DNA of 41,788 nt from an uncultured Burkholderiales bacterium (lineage in GTDB: Bacteria > Pseudomonadota > Gammaproteobacteria > Burkholderiales > Burkholderiaceae_C), in contig CAJCDH010000085.1 of assembly GCA_903961095.1 (NCBI GenBank), forward strand, positions 1-41,788. The letters run 5' to 3'. Shown here piece by piece: positions 26,139-33,945 of the stretch. The translations under genes and the position numbers were made by a program. The stretch's first letter is position 1. Every line of letters begins with the position of its first letter. The notes beneath the pieces were generated by a model. That model saw nothing but the letters and a program-made list of their open reading frames with translations, did no database searches and had not been told where the DNA came from.

Positions 26139-26594
26139 TTATTCGCTGGCCATGACAATGGCAGCACTCATCGCCAAAACCCCACCTGGTAGAACCCAAG
26201 TTGACTTCTCCTGCGGCTGGTCAGTGGTGACAGGGTCTAAATTGACTGACAATTTTGGACGGCGTGCATCGACCACTCTTGCAGCACCAACCTCACCCCG
26301 CACTTGTTTGGTGAACTCAATGAGCGCGCCTTGAACTGTTCTGACTGAAACTTTGTTGCCCAAATTCTCTAGCAACTGAACAAGTGCTTCAGTATTGTCG
26401 CGGGTCCATTCTTGACGCCATTTGTTTTGGGCGGTTCGCGTAAGCCAACGACCAGTGTGGCGATTCAATCTTGGCGGACACCCAATCAGAATCCAATTGG
26501 CTGTGTCACTTTGAGACCCGCTGGCAGGGAGCATTGGAACGATTTGTTGGAGTGCATATTGCTTGTCATCGATGTAAACAATGAATGTTTCCAT
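26139..26594 (-). CDS. Unknown protein co-directional with terC, C-terminal hydrophobic segment
   Basis: The 151-residue product starts 'METFIVYIDDKQYALQQIVPML' with AGGAG upstream of the ATG. It contains a Trp/Arg-rich middle ('NWILIGCPPRLNRHTGRWLTRTAQNKWRQEW'), a helical section, and ends in one short hydrophobic segment (WVLPGGVLAMSAAIVMASE), possibly a membrane anchor. No family is recognised. It starts 27 bp after the TerC gene on the same strand with no terminator between, so it should share the Mn2+ riboswitch-controlled message. A role in metal export or response is inferred from this context only. Confidence 0.75.
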   Translation of the reverse strand: METFIVYIDDKQYALQQIVPMLPASGSQSDTANWILIGCPPRLNRHTGRWLTRTAQNKWRQEWTRDNTEALVQLLENLGNKVSVRTVQGALIEFTKQVRGEVGAARVVDARRPKLSVNLDPVTTDQPQEKSTWVLPGGVLAMSAAIVMASE

Positions 26595-26621
26595 ATTTTT
26601 TTCTCCTGGGTTAAAAAAAAT

Positions 26622-27329
26622 TTAAATTGATTGCGTGTCAGTTGTTTGCGTCCCTTGACGTTTGGTTGTCCACCAGCCTAAGCCCAATACACCGACAATC
26701 GCAAGTATGTAAGTTGCAGCACGGGCTAAGTTGTTGATCATTTCACCGCCATCAAAAATGGGGTCTAGAAGTTTTTCATTGATGACCATCTGAGCAGCAG
26801 TGAAGGCCAAGACTGCAGCGCCCAAGTGAATGATCACTGGCCATTTTTCGACCAAGCGCAAAACCAATTTGCTGCCCAGCACCACAATTGGAATGCTGAT
26901 GAGCAAGCCAATGACAACCAGCGTAAAGTCGCCATTGGCAGCACCGGCTACGCCCAATACGTTGTCGACACCCATCAGTGCGTCGGCCACAATAATGGTT
27001 TTCATGGCACCCCAGAAAGTGGTGGCACCGCCGCCTTCGTGTTCGTCCTCTGAGGTATCGGCTATGAGCTTGTAAGCAATCCATAAAAGGCCAAGGCCAC
27101 CAATCAACATCAGGCCTGGAATTTTAAGAAGCCATACAACGCCGACGGTCATGGCAGAGCGAACGACGATGGCACCCACAGTGCCCCAAATAATGGCTTT
27201 TTGTTGATGTTCTGGAGGGAGGTTGCGCGCAGCAAGCGCAATGACAATGGCGTTGTCGCCAGCTAAAACTAAATCTATAAGAATGATGGCGAGCAAAGCT
27301 GACCACCATGGCACTGAAAACAATTCCAT
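26622..27329 (-). CDS. TerC family integral membrane protein, probable Mn2+ exporter
   Basis: The 235-residue protein has about seven hydrophobic helices and the two TerC motifs: 'IDLVLAGDNAIVIALAAR' (D19, D25, N26) and 'IIVADALMGVDNVLGVAGA'. A charged His/Glu loop (SEDEHEGGG) lies between halves. TerC-type proteins (Alx, YkoY) have been linked to Mn2+ export and metalation of exported enzymes. That role is supported here by a yybP-ykoY riboswitch directly upstream. AAGG six bases before the ATG is the ribosome-binding site, and it is predicted to be masked by the riboswitch in the off state. The unknown 151-residue gene follows in the same direction. Confidence 0.92.
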   Translation of the reverse strand: MELFSVPWWSALLAIILIDLVLAGDNAIVIALAARNLPPEHQQKAIIWGTVGAIVVRSAMTVGVVWLLKIPGLMLIGGLGLLWIAYKLIADTSEDEHEGGGATTFWGAMKTIIVADALMGVDNVLGVAGAANGDFTLVVIGLLISIPIVVLGSKLVLRLVEKWPVIIHLGAAVLAFTAAQMVINEKLLDPIFDGGEMINNLARAATYILAIVGVLGLGWWTTKRQGTQTTDTQSI

Positions 27330-27331
27330 GA

Positions 27332-27403
27332 AAGACCTTCAATAACGATCCGAACAAGCTGCCGTGTCAAATGACCACGGCAACACGAGAGATCGAAGGT
27401 CTT
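27332..27403 (-). promoter_or_regulatory. Riboswitch expression platform: anti-Shine-Dalgarno pairing
   Basis: The riboswitch 3' strand AAGACCTTC (minus, 27403-27395) is perfectly complementary over 9 nt to GAAGGTCTT (27340-27332), which contains the terC ribosome-binding site. An intervening 7-bp hairpin (27360-27366/27376-27382) brings the two together. Formation of P1 with Mn2+ would take up the 3' strand and free the site, so translation should rise with Mn2+. There is no U-run, which argues against a terminator platform. Confidence 0.75.
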
Positions 27404-27536
27404 GCTTTGCTTGTTATATATCAGTTATGTGCCCAACAAACCGGAAGTCATAAACTCCGTAATGACGATTTGTTGATCTCTTCGTGCGCCTAATGGCTGA
27501 ACTGAGCACGAAGAAATTGAGCTACTCCCCATCGAT
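27392..27536 (-). promoter_or_regulatory. yybP-ykoY Mn2+ riboswitch aptamer
   Basis: On the minus strand the 5' consensus GGGGAGTAGC is at 27530-27521 and the 3' consensus AGCAAGACC at 27406-27398. P1 pairs ATCGATGG with CCTTCGAT with one mismatch. A 9-bp hairpin TCTTCGTGC/GCACGAAGA forms the next helix, and AACAAA/TTTGTT with an inner CCGG loop element forms the third. This is the Mn2+-sensing class found before terC/mntP-type genes, and it lies before a terC homologue. A -10-like TCTAAT (27548-27543) would start transcription at the P1 edge. Confidence 0.93.
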
Positions 27537-27623
27537 GTGGGGATTAGAATTCATGTCAGCTCAATATCGAATTCAAGCTCTGTTTAGGCCTAGATTTTGT
27601 AGGGGATTTGGCTGCATATTGGC

Positions 27624-29669
27624 TCATCCCTTTTTGGCAACCAAAGTCAGAATGTCGTAGCTCGCCACCAACTCTTGGGCTTGGTTGGTCACTTCCACAT
27701 CCCAAGCCACAACGCCTTGCCCCTGGCCGTTGGCGTCCTTTTTGTTGCGGTCAATCTTGCGTTTGCAAGTAAGCCTTACTTGGATGCTGTCACCCAAACC
27801 CACAGGCTTCACAAAACGCAAGGTGTCCAAGCCATAGTTGGCCAAGACAGGTCCAGGTTCGGCCACCACAAACAATCCAGCCGCATCAGATAAGACCAAG
27901 TAGCCATGTGCAATGCGTTTGCCAAAGGCGGAGGCTTTGGCTGCTTCGTCGTCAAAGTGCATGTAGAACATGTCACCCGTGAGTTCGCCAAAGGCTTTGA
28001 CGTCTGCCTCAGCAATGAGCTTTGTGGGCGTCAACAAAGATTCACCTACTTGCAACTCTTCAAAGAAGCGCTTGAAGGGATGAGTGCCTGTTTCAATGAG
28101 CTTAGCGCCGCGTGCATATTCGCGCGTGATGGCTGTCAACATGGTGGGGGAACCTTGAACTGCCGCACGTTGCATCATGTGCGTCACAGCCCGAATGCCG
28201 CCCAACTCTTCACCACCACCGGCGCGTCCAGGGCCGCCGTGCTTCAGGGACGGCAATGGCGATCCATGGCCCGTTGATTCACCAGCAGACTCTCGGTCTA
28301 GCACGTGCAGGCGGCCATGGTTGGCAGCCAAACGGGGTACAAGTTGCGCGGCAAGGGCAGGCGTCTTGGTGATCAAGGAGCCCACCAAGCTACCCTGCCC
28401 GCGCTTGGCCAAGGCCATGGCTTCTTCGATGCCTTCGTACGGCATCAGAGTGCTAACCGGGCCAAAGGCTTCAATGTCATGCACGCTGTGCTTGCTGAGA
28501 GGGTTTTGACACACGAGCAAGGTAGGTTGGAAGAACGCGCCGTTGGCCACGCCCTCTCCCACCAAGCTGAAATTGGCTTCGCCGCCAAACACCAACTCTG
28601 TACTTTGGCGCAACATGGCCACTCGCTCAGCAACGTCTGATTGCTGTGACTTGGAGGCCAAAGCGCCCATCTTCACGCCTTCGACGGAAGGGTCGCCAAC
28701 CACCACTTTGGCCAAGCGAGCTTTGATTTTTTCGGCAACCGCATCCAAGTGTTTGCGCGGCACAATGGCGCGTCGAATGGCTGTGCATTTCTGTCCGGCT
28801 TTCACCGTCATTTCGCGCACCACTTCTTTAATGAACAAATCAAATTCTTCGTCATCGGGATTGACATCATCGGCCAAGATGGCGCAGTTTAAGGAGTCGG
28901 CTTCTGCATTGAATGGAATGCTGTTGCGAACCAAATTGGGGTTCACGCGCAGCTTGGCTGCAGTGTCAGCTGAGCCGGTAAAAGTGACCACATCGGCTAC
29001 ATCCAGGCGGTCCAGAAGATCACCCGTGCTGCCAATGACCAATTGCAATGCGCCTTTGGGCAAGATGCCAGATTGGTCAATCATTCGAACCAAGGCTTCT
29101 GTGAGGTAGCTGGTAGCAGTAGCAGGCTTGCCGATGCAGGGCATGCCCGCCAAAAATGTGGGGGCAAATTTTTCCAAAAGACCCCAAACAGGGAAATTGA
29201 AAGCATTGATGTGAACAGCTACGCCACCACGGGGCACCAAAATGTGCGTGCCGGCAAAGGTATTTTTCTTGCCCAAGGAAGCAACAGGCCCCTCATGAAT
29301 CAAATTGCCGCTTGGCAATTCGCTAGCAGCCATGCCGGCATATGCAAACAAAGTGCCTGTGCCGCCTTCAATGTCGACCCACGAGTCAACGCGAGTGGCA
29401 CCGGTGTGGGCAGAAATGGCGTAGAGCTCTTCTTTGCGTTCGCCCAAGTATTTGGCCAACGCACGCAATGCAGCAGCGCGCTGCTGAAAGTCCATGGCCA
29501 GCATACCTTGTAGACCAGTGGAGCGGCCAAAATGCAAGGCCTCCTCAAAGTCTAGGGTTTCAGCATGCGAATAGGCAACTTCTTGGCCATTGATGGCACT
29601 GTGCAGAGCTTGAGCGGGTTGTGAACCGACCCAACGGCCCGCAACAAAACTTTGGAGAATGGGTGTCAT
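27624..29669 (-). CDS. paaZ: Bifunctional oxepin-CoA hydrolase / semialdehyde dehydrogenase PaaZ
   Basis: The 681-residue protein opens the oxepin-CoA ring in phenylacetate degradation and oxidises the resulting semialdehyde. The N-terminal aldehyde dehydrogenase domain (about 1-500) has the catalytic Cys in 'VKAGQKCTAIRRAIVP' and 'NAEADSLNCAIL'. The C-terminal MaoC-like hydratase domain (about 530-675) has 'FGELTGDMFYMHFDDEAAKASAFGKRIAHGYL'. The ATG at 29669 gives the same length as E. coli PaaZ; an in-frame ATG at 29699 would add ten residues. Other paa genes are not in the window. It is divergent from soxX, with an inverted repeat upstream that may be its operator. Confidence 0.93.
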   Translation of the reverse strand: MTPILQSFVAGRWVGSQPAQALHSAINGQEVAYSHAETLDFEEALHFGRSTGLQGMLAMDFQQRAAALRALAKYLGERKEELYAISAHTGATRVDSWVDIEGGTGTLFAYAGMAASELPSGNLIHEGPVASLGKKNTFAGTHILVPRGGVAVHINAFNFPVWGLLEKFAPTFLAGMPCIGKPATATSYLTEALVRMIDQSGILPKGALQLVIGSTGDLLDRLDVADVVTFTGSADTAAKLRVNPNLVRNSIPFNAEADSLNCAILADDVNPDDEEFDLFIKEVVREMTVKAGQKCTAIRRAIVPRKHLDAVAEKIKARLAKVVVGDPSVEGVKMGALASKSQQSDVAERVAMLRQSTELVFGGEANFSLVGEGVANGAFFQPTLLVCQNPLSKHSVHDIEAFGPVSTLMPYEGIEEAMALAKRGQGSLVGSLITKTPALAAQLVPRLAANHGRLHVLDRESAGESTGHGSPLPSLKHGGPGRAGGGEELGGIRAVTHMMQRAAVQGSPTMLTAITREYARGAKLIETGTHPFKRFFEELQVGESLLTPTKLIAEADVKAFGELTGDMFYMHFDDEAAKASAFGKRIAHGYLVLSDAAGLFVVAEPGPVLANYGLDTLRFVKPVGLGDSIQVRLTCKRKIDRNKKDANGQGQGVVAWDVEVTNQAQELVASYDILTLVAKKG

Positions 29670-29710
29670 GTGGGAGGTGCCCTTAATGAGCTGCATCAAT
29701 CAAATAAAAC

Positions 29711-29748
29711 AAGCGGTTTTGTTAAAAAATGTAATTAACCGACCGCTT
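29711..29748. promoter_or_regulatory. Inverted repeat upstream of paaZ, candidate operator
   Basis: AAGCGGT (29711-29717) and ACCGCTT (29742-29748) form a 7-bp inverted repeat with 24 bp between, 42-79 bp before the paaZ start. The right arm lies in AACCGACCG, a string reminiscent of TetR-type PaaR sites in betaproteobacteria; I hold that recollection loosely. No regulator gene is adjacent. Confidence 0.4.
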
Positions 29749-29908
29749 GGACTGGAAATATTATGCATGTTTCAAGATTTGAAAGCGATCCAATAATTTA
29801 AGGGTAAACCCTATTATCTGGGTAATTTGTAGAAACGCGCTCATTTTTCTAAACTTGTTCAAAGGGCACACCAAGCATCCAAAGCAAGTGAGTGCCACAA
29901 TTCTGAGC

Positions 29909-30295
29909 ATGCAATTGATTCATCTTCATTTGACTCTTCTCACCTTTGTGCTGATGGGTCAGACTTCGTTGGCCACTGCGGGTCAAGCTTCACGCGCGCA
30001 ATTAACTTTTGACATCATGACCAATCAACAATTGGGAAATTGCGTGGCATGTCATGACATGCCAGGCATCACAGGACATTCAAGCAACTTTGCGCCAAGC
30101 CTCAAGGGCGTTGGCGCTAGATGGACGAGAGAAGAGCTGATGAAGTGGGTGACCGATGCCAGAATGATCAAGTCAGACACCCTCATGCCGCCCTATGGCA
30201 GCCTTCAAGGTCTGGTGAAAATCAAACCAACTCGAACAGTTTTGACGACAGAACAAATCAAGGACGTGGTCGATACCTTGGAAACATGGCGATAA
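29909..30295 (+). CDS. soxX: Sulfur-oxidation cytochrome c subunit SoxX
   Basis: The 128-residue protein has a signal peptide (MQLIHLHLTLLTFVLMGQTSLATAGQA) and one heme-binding site, CVACH. It matches the SoxX pattern 'GNCVACHDMPG...FAPSLKGVGARWTREELMKWVTDARMIKSDTLMPPYG', where the Met in LMPPY is the distal heme ligand. SoxX pairs with SoxA in the periplasm to join thiosulfate to the carrier protein SoxY. The ATG at 29909 is preferred since it begins a proper signal peptide; the frame is open to 29855. soxA follows after 59 bp. No soxYZ, soxB or soxCD is in the window. Confidence 0.85.
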   Translation: MQLIHLHLTLLTFVLMGQTSLATAGQASRAQLTFDIMTNQQLGNCVACHDMPGITGHSSNFAPSLKGVGARWTREELMKWVTDARMIKSDTLMPPYGSLQGLVKIKPTRTVLTTEQIKDVVDTLETWR

Positions 30296-30354
30296 ACCGC
30301 AGCCCAAAATTCATGACAACTTCTCAACTGCAACGCTTCATGCTTTGAATTTGC

Positions 30355-31146
30355 ATGATGATTTCTTTAAAGCATTGCCTCCTTCCGCTGCTTCTTTGGC
30401 CGCTAGCAACAGCGGCTCAAAGCAGCAGCCCCAGCATGCCTTCAGCGCATCAACTCAGTGGCAACGCTTTTTTAAGTCCGTCTTTGAAAAACATGCAAAG
30501 TGATGCCAGCCTTAACCCAGTCAGCTTGTGGCTAGATCAAGGACGCAGTTTATGGGGCGGTGTTGCAGACCCCAACTCATGTTTTCAATGTCACGGCGCC
30601 CCCCAAACACTTAAGTCGGCAGCGACGCAGCATCCAAAATGGTCGCCCCGCCTGAATCGCCTTGTCAATTTGGAAGATCAAATCATCGCTTGCTCTGCCA
30701 GAACACCTCGCCCATTCAGTGGCTTGGAAAATCCTGAGGTCTTGGCGCTCAGCGCACTCCTGCACAGCAGCAGCCAAGGATTGCCTTTTCAAGTCAGCGC
30801 TCCCATTCATCATGCAGCGCAATGGCAAGCCGAATTGAGTGCTGGCGCCCAATTGTTCACCACTCGAATGGGGCGAATGAACCTAGCTTGTACGCATTGT
30901 CATGATGTGAATATTGGCAAACAAATGCGTGCCGACGTGATCTCGCCAGCTCACCCCACTGGGTTTCCTATTTTCAAAATGAGTTGGCAAAGCATGGGCT
31001 CCATCGACAGACGATTGCGCGCATGTTTTTCTGGCGTTCAAGCCGAAGTACCCGCTGCGGGCAGCTTTGAGCTTCGGCGCTTGGAATTATTTTTGAAATC
31101 ACGTTCGCAAGGATTGCCCCTAGACGGGCCTTCCTTGCGACGTTAG
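30355..31146 (+). CDS. soxA: Diheme sulfur-oxidation cytochrome c SoxA
   Basis: The 263-residue protein has a signal peptide ending near 'ATAAQS' and two heme motifs, CFQCH (about 76-80) and CTHCH (about 179-183). After them comes 'SIDRRLRACFSGVQAE', where the Cys corresponds to the persulfide-forming active-site residue of SoxA. This fits the diheme type. SoxAX catalyses oxidative conjugation of thiosulfate to SoxY. The start has two consecutive ATGs (30355, 30358) and no strong ribosome-binding site. The closest alternative is a TsdA-type diheme thiosulfate dehydrogenase, but the SoxX partner and the active-site Cys region favour SoxA. Confidence 0.82.
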   Translation: MMISLKHCLLPLLLWPLATAAQSSSPSMPSAHQLSGNAFLSPSLKNMQSDASLNPVSLWLDQGRSLWGGVADPNSCFQCHGAPQTLKSAATQHPKWSPRLNRLVNLEDQIIACSARTPRPFSGLENPEVLALSALLHSSSQGLPFQVSAPIHHAAQWQAELSAGAQLFTTRMGRMNLACTHCHDVNIGKQMRADVISPAHPTGFPIFKMSWQSMGSIDRRLRACFSGVQAEVPAAGSFELRRLELFLKSRSQGLPLDGPSLRR

Positions 31147-31153
31147 ATATCAA

Positions 31154-32164
31154 TTATTCGGTGAAAAACTCAGTATCCACTTCAGAATTGGATTGCGCGC
31201 TGTAACGATTTCCATGAACCGTTTTTTCATTGATCAAGCTTTCCAGTTGCTTCAGCAAATCAGAACTCAAATGAATTTCCGATGCACCCAAGTCATCCAT
31301 CAGGTGTGGCACGCTGGTTGTTCCGGGAATGGGAATGATGTGCGGCGCTTTGTGCAAAAGCCAAGCCAAAGCCAGTTGGGCAGGAGAACAGCCAGCTTCG
31401 TTTGCCAATTGCTGGTACGGCAAAAAAAGTTTGAAATTGGCGGCGTAATTCTCGGCTGAAAAGCGTGGCATACCTTTGCGAATGTCTTTGGCATCCAAGG
31501 CAGCAATGTCCAAAGGACCACACAAAAACCCTCTGGCCACTGGGCTAAAAGCCACCAGGGTGGTGCCCAACTGCGCGCAAGCCTGCAGTACAGCAATTTC
31601 AGGGTTGCGCGTCCACAAGGAGTATTCTGTTTGCACCGCAGTGATGGGATGCACAGCATGCGCTTTGCGCAAAGTACTGGCAGAAACTTCCGACAAACCG
31701 ATACTTTGAATTTTGCCTTGACGCACCAAATCACTGAGCGCACCCACACTGTCCTCGATAGGTACTTTTTTGTCCCAACGGTGCAAGTAATACAAGTCGA
31801 TCACGTCAGTTTGCAAACGCTTCAAGGCATCCTCACAGGTCTTTCGGATAGTTTCGGGTCGGCCATCAATGACGCGAACCAATTTGCCATCGCCATTGAG
31901 ATCGACCCCGGACATGCCACATTTACTGGCCAAGGTGAACTTCTGACGGTGCGACTTGAGGAACTTACCCACCAAGGTTTCGTTGGTGCCAAAGCCGTAA
32001 AGCGCTGCTGTGTCAAAAAAAGTGACGCCAGCATCTAAGGCCGTTAGCAAGACTCTTTCTGCTTGAGTTTCTGAGACCGGTGCACCATAGGCATGGCTCA
32101 AATTCATACAGCCCAAGCCAATTTCGCTGACTTGAAATTGACCGAGTTTTCTATTTTTCATCAT
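31154..32164 (-). CDS. Aldo/keto reductase
   Basis: The 336-residue TIM-barrel oxidoreductase has the AKR catalytic set: Asp and Tyr in 'FFDTAALYGFGTNE', Lys in 'LASKCGM' and His in 'DLYYLHRWD'. The NADPH-binding end reads 'IIPIPGTTSVPHLMDDLGA'. It reduces aldehydes or ketones; the substrate here is unknown. The ATG at 32164 overlaps the stop of the upstream dehydratase-like gene (ATGA) and has AAAGG upstream, which sets the start; a longer frame to 32236 runs inside that gene. It is the last gene of the shikimate/quinate cluster, so a carbonyl or quinone-like intermediate is plausible. Confidence 0.9.
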   Translation of the reverse strand: MMKNRKLGQFQVSEIGLGCMNLSHAYGAPVSETQAERVLLTALDAGVTFFDTAALYGFGTNETLVGKFLKSHRQKFTLASKCGMSGVDLNGDGKLVRVIDGRPETIRKTCEDALKRLQTDVIDLYYLHRWDKKVPIEDSVGALSDLVRQGKIQSIGLSEVSASTLRKAHAVHPITAVQTEYSLWTRNPEIAVLQACAQLGTTLVAFSPVARGFLCGPLDIAALDAKDIRKGMPRFSAENYAANFKLFLPYQQLANEAGCSPAQLALAWLLHKAPHIIPIPGTTSVPHLMDDLGASEIHLSSDLLKQLESLINEKTVHGNRYSAQSNSEVDTEFFTE

Positions 32165-33051
32165 GCGCCTTTGTTTGAAGATTGAGCCCAAGCGGGCAAT
32201 GGTGCTGAACGATGCAACACATCCTGATGCAGCCATGTTGCGCTTTTGCGTGCACGCTCTGCGACAGTTTCGAGAGGCAGTTGTTGGTAATCGTCATTGA
32301 AAACTTCAAAACTATAGTCGCCCCGATAGCCAATGCGCTCTAGGCTTTGTACCAAGTCCGCCAATTGCTGGCTGTGAACGCCCTCACCTGGAAACACTCG
32401 AAATGTACGCGCAGTGGTCATGCGTTCTTCAAACGACGGCGTTTCATGCCACATGAAATCTGACAATTGAGCCAAATAAATTCGATCGGGGTCGATGTCC
32501 TCGATGGCATCAAGGGGCGTCTTGGCTGCAAAGATATGAAACGAGTCAATACCGATGCCCAAATTGGGACAGTCAGCTCGGCAGACGACATCCCAACTGC
32601 TGGTAAATTCATTGACGGTGCGGCCCCAAGACAAAGCTTCGTAGGCAACTTTAATACCCAAGGGAATGGCCATCATGGCCAATTTTTTGAGATCCTTGGC
32701 AATTTGATCCAAATCATCCGTTGCATGACGCGAGGTGGAAGAACAAGCCAACAGAACTTTGCTGCCTGTTGCTGCGCACATTTCGAGCATCGATTTGGCG
32801 ATGTCCACCTTGTAACTGTGCAAGTGACCCGACAAGCCTTCAAAGTCGCGCAAGACTTGAAAACCTGTGGGGCGCAACCCGCTGCTTTGAATGGCTTTGA
32901 CTGCTGCCTTGACACCACCGGGGTGTCCCACCAGATCACGCGCCATGAGCATGACCTGTGAAAAACCCGCACTTTTCATGGCCTCTAATTTGGCTTCCAG
33001 TGGGCCCGCCATTGTGATGGTGTCCATGCCATAAGCGTCGAGCAAATTCAT
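32161..33051 (-). CDS. TIM-barrel sugar-phosphate isomerase/epimerase family; candidate 3-dehydroshikimate dehydratase
   Basis: The 296-residue protein has the xylose-isomerase-like barrel. The divalent-metal residues of QuiC-type dehydratases appear in order: E138 ('VAYEALSWGR'), D169 ('GIGIDSFHIF'), Q195 ('IYLAQLSDFMW') and E249 ('YSFEVFNDDY'). Such enzymes dehydrate 3-dehydroshikimate to protocatechuate. The neighbours support this: shikimate dehydrogenase and HPPD-like genes upstream, protocatechuate 4,5-dioxygenase in the same cluster. In pseudomonad QuiC the barrel is N-terminal to an HPPD-like domain in one chain; here it stands alone and follows the HPPD-like gene by 9 bp. GAGGA precedes the ATG. 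An isomerase of another substrate is the alternative. Confidence 0.8.
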   Translation of the reverse strand: MNLLDAYGMDTITMAGPLEAKLEAMKSAGFSQVMLMARDLVGHPGGVKAAVKAIQSSGLRPTGFQVLRDFEGLSGHLHSYKVDIAKSMLEMCAATGSKVLLACSSTSRHATDDLDQIAKDLKKLAMMAIPLGIKVAYEALSWGRTVNEFTSSWDVVCRADCPNLGIGIDSFHIFAAKTPLDAIEDIDPDRIYLAQLSDFMWHETPSFEERMTTARTFRVFPGEGVHSQQLADLVQSLERIGYRGDYSFEVFNDDYQQLPLETVAERARKSATWLHQDVLHRSAPLPAWAQSSNKGA

Positions 33052-33060
33052 TTCAATTCC

Positions 33061-33942
33061 TCAAGGCGTTTGGTGAACCAACTCAAAAGACACAGAGCCC
33101 AATGCGCTGCGCGTCAAGGCACCTCGGTCTTCGGGGTGCAGCTCTTGGGACTCAACAAATTCAACGCCGTTTGTCTTGAGAGTTTTGACGGCTTGTGCCA
33201 CATCTTTCACACCAAAACCAATGCGCTTTAATGATTCTGGTGCAAGGTCGGCTTCCATCCAAGGGTCTGGCTCAATCAGTTGCCAAAGGAATTGACCACA
33301 GGGACTTTTCATCAATTTGCCTTTGGGCAAAATACCAAAACGCTCTTCATCAGGAATCAGGGTGAAATCGAACATATGTTCGTAATACGCCATCCAGTCT
33401 TCGCTGCGAGCAGCGCCAATGTACTGCACCACTCCAAAGTAGGACATGCCTTCCACTGAGGCAGGCTGTTGGTCTACCGTGGGTATCGGTTTAAAGTCAA
33501 TGTCGTAAATGGAGAACTCTTGCCAACGATCGACAAAGTAATAGCGTGTGCCACCAGGGCCGTGTATGGCGGGAATGTGTAACTCCATGGCCTGCGCATG
33601 ACTGGCCACGGACCAAGCCCCTAAATCCATGCAACGGGTATGTGCCTTCAGTGCATCTTGCACCCGAAAAGCCACGGCTGAAATTTCAACTTGACCATCC
33701 GCTGTGGCACTCACGCGTGCATCGTCTGGGTTGGCATTGACCACCAAATTCATACCGCCTTGGCGGTACAAAGTGACCTCGCGCGAGCGATGGCGAGCAA
33801 TGGGACGGAACCCCATGGCTTCCAGCACCTGACCCAAAGCTTGAGGGCGATTGGTGGCATATTCAATGAACTCAATGCCTTGAATGCCCAGCCGATTTGG
33901 CATTTCTGGAACGGCTTCGCGGTCAGTTGTCCGTAAATTCAT
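33061..33942 (-). CDS. HPPD-like VOC family protein (stand-alone QuiC C-terminal-type domain)
   Basis: The 293-residue protein consists of two vicinal-oxygen-chelate modules: 'GIQGIEFIEYATNRPQALGQVLEAMGFRPIARHRSREVTLYRQGGMNLVVNA' and 'GVVQYIGAARSEDWMAYYEHMFDF' onward, ending 'SVSFELVHQTP'. It resembles 4-hydroxyphenylpyruvate dioxygenase. By eye, two of the three iron ligands of HPPD are not at the expected places (Q in 'VVQYIG', 'KRIGFGV' without the His), while the last Glu ('SFELVH') remains. It is therefore more likely the partner domain of the dehydratase than a true HPPD. It starts 3 bp after the shikimate dehydrogenase gene ends and is followed after 9 bp by the barrel protein. Confidence 0.8.
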   Translation of the reverse strand: MNLRTTDREAVPEMPNRLGIQGIEFIEYATNRPQALGQVLEAMGFRPIARHRSREVTLYRQGGMNLVVNANPDDARVSATADGQVEISAVAFRVQDALKAHTRCMDLGAWSVASHAQAMELHIPAIHGPGGTRYYFVDRWQEFSIYDIDFKPIPTVDQQPASVEGMSYFGVVQYIGAARSEDWMAYYEHMFDFTLIPDEERFGILPKGKLMKSPCGQFLWQLIEPDPWMEADLAPESLKRIGFGVKDVAQAVKTLKTNGVEFVESQELHPEDRGALTRSALGSVSFELVHQTP

Positions 33943-33945
33943 GTG

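Noticed and set aside
29855-29908. Extended start of soxX
   Set aside because: Would put 18 charged residues before the signal peptide.
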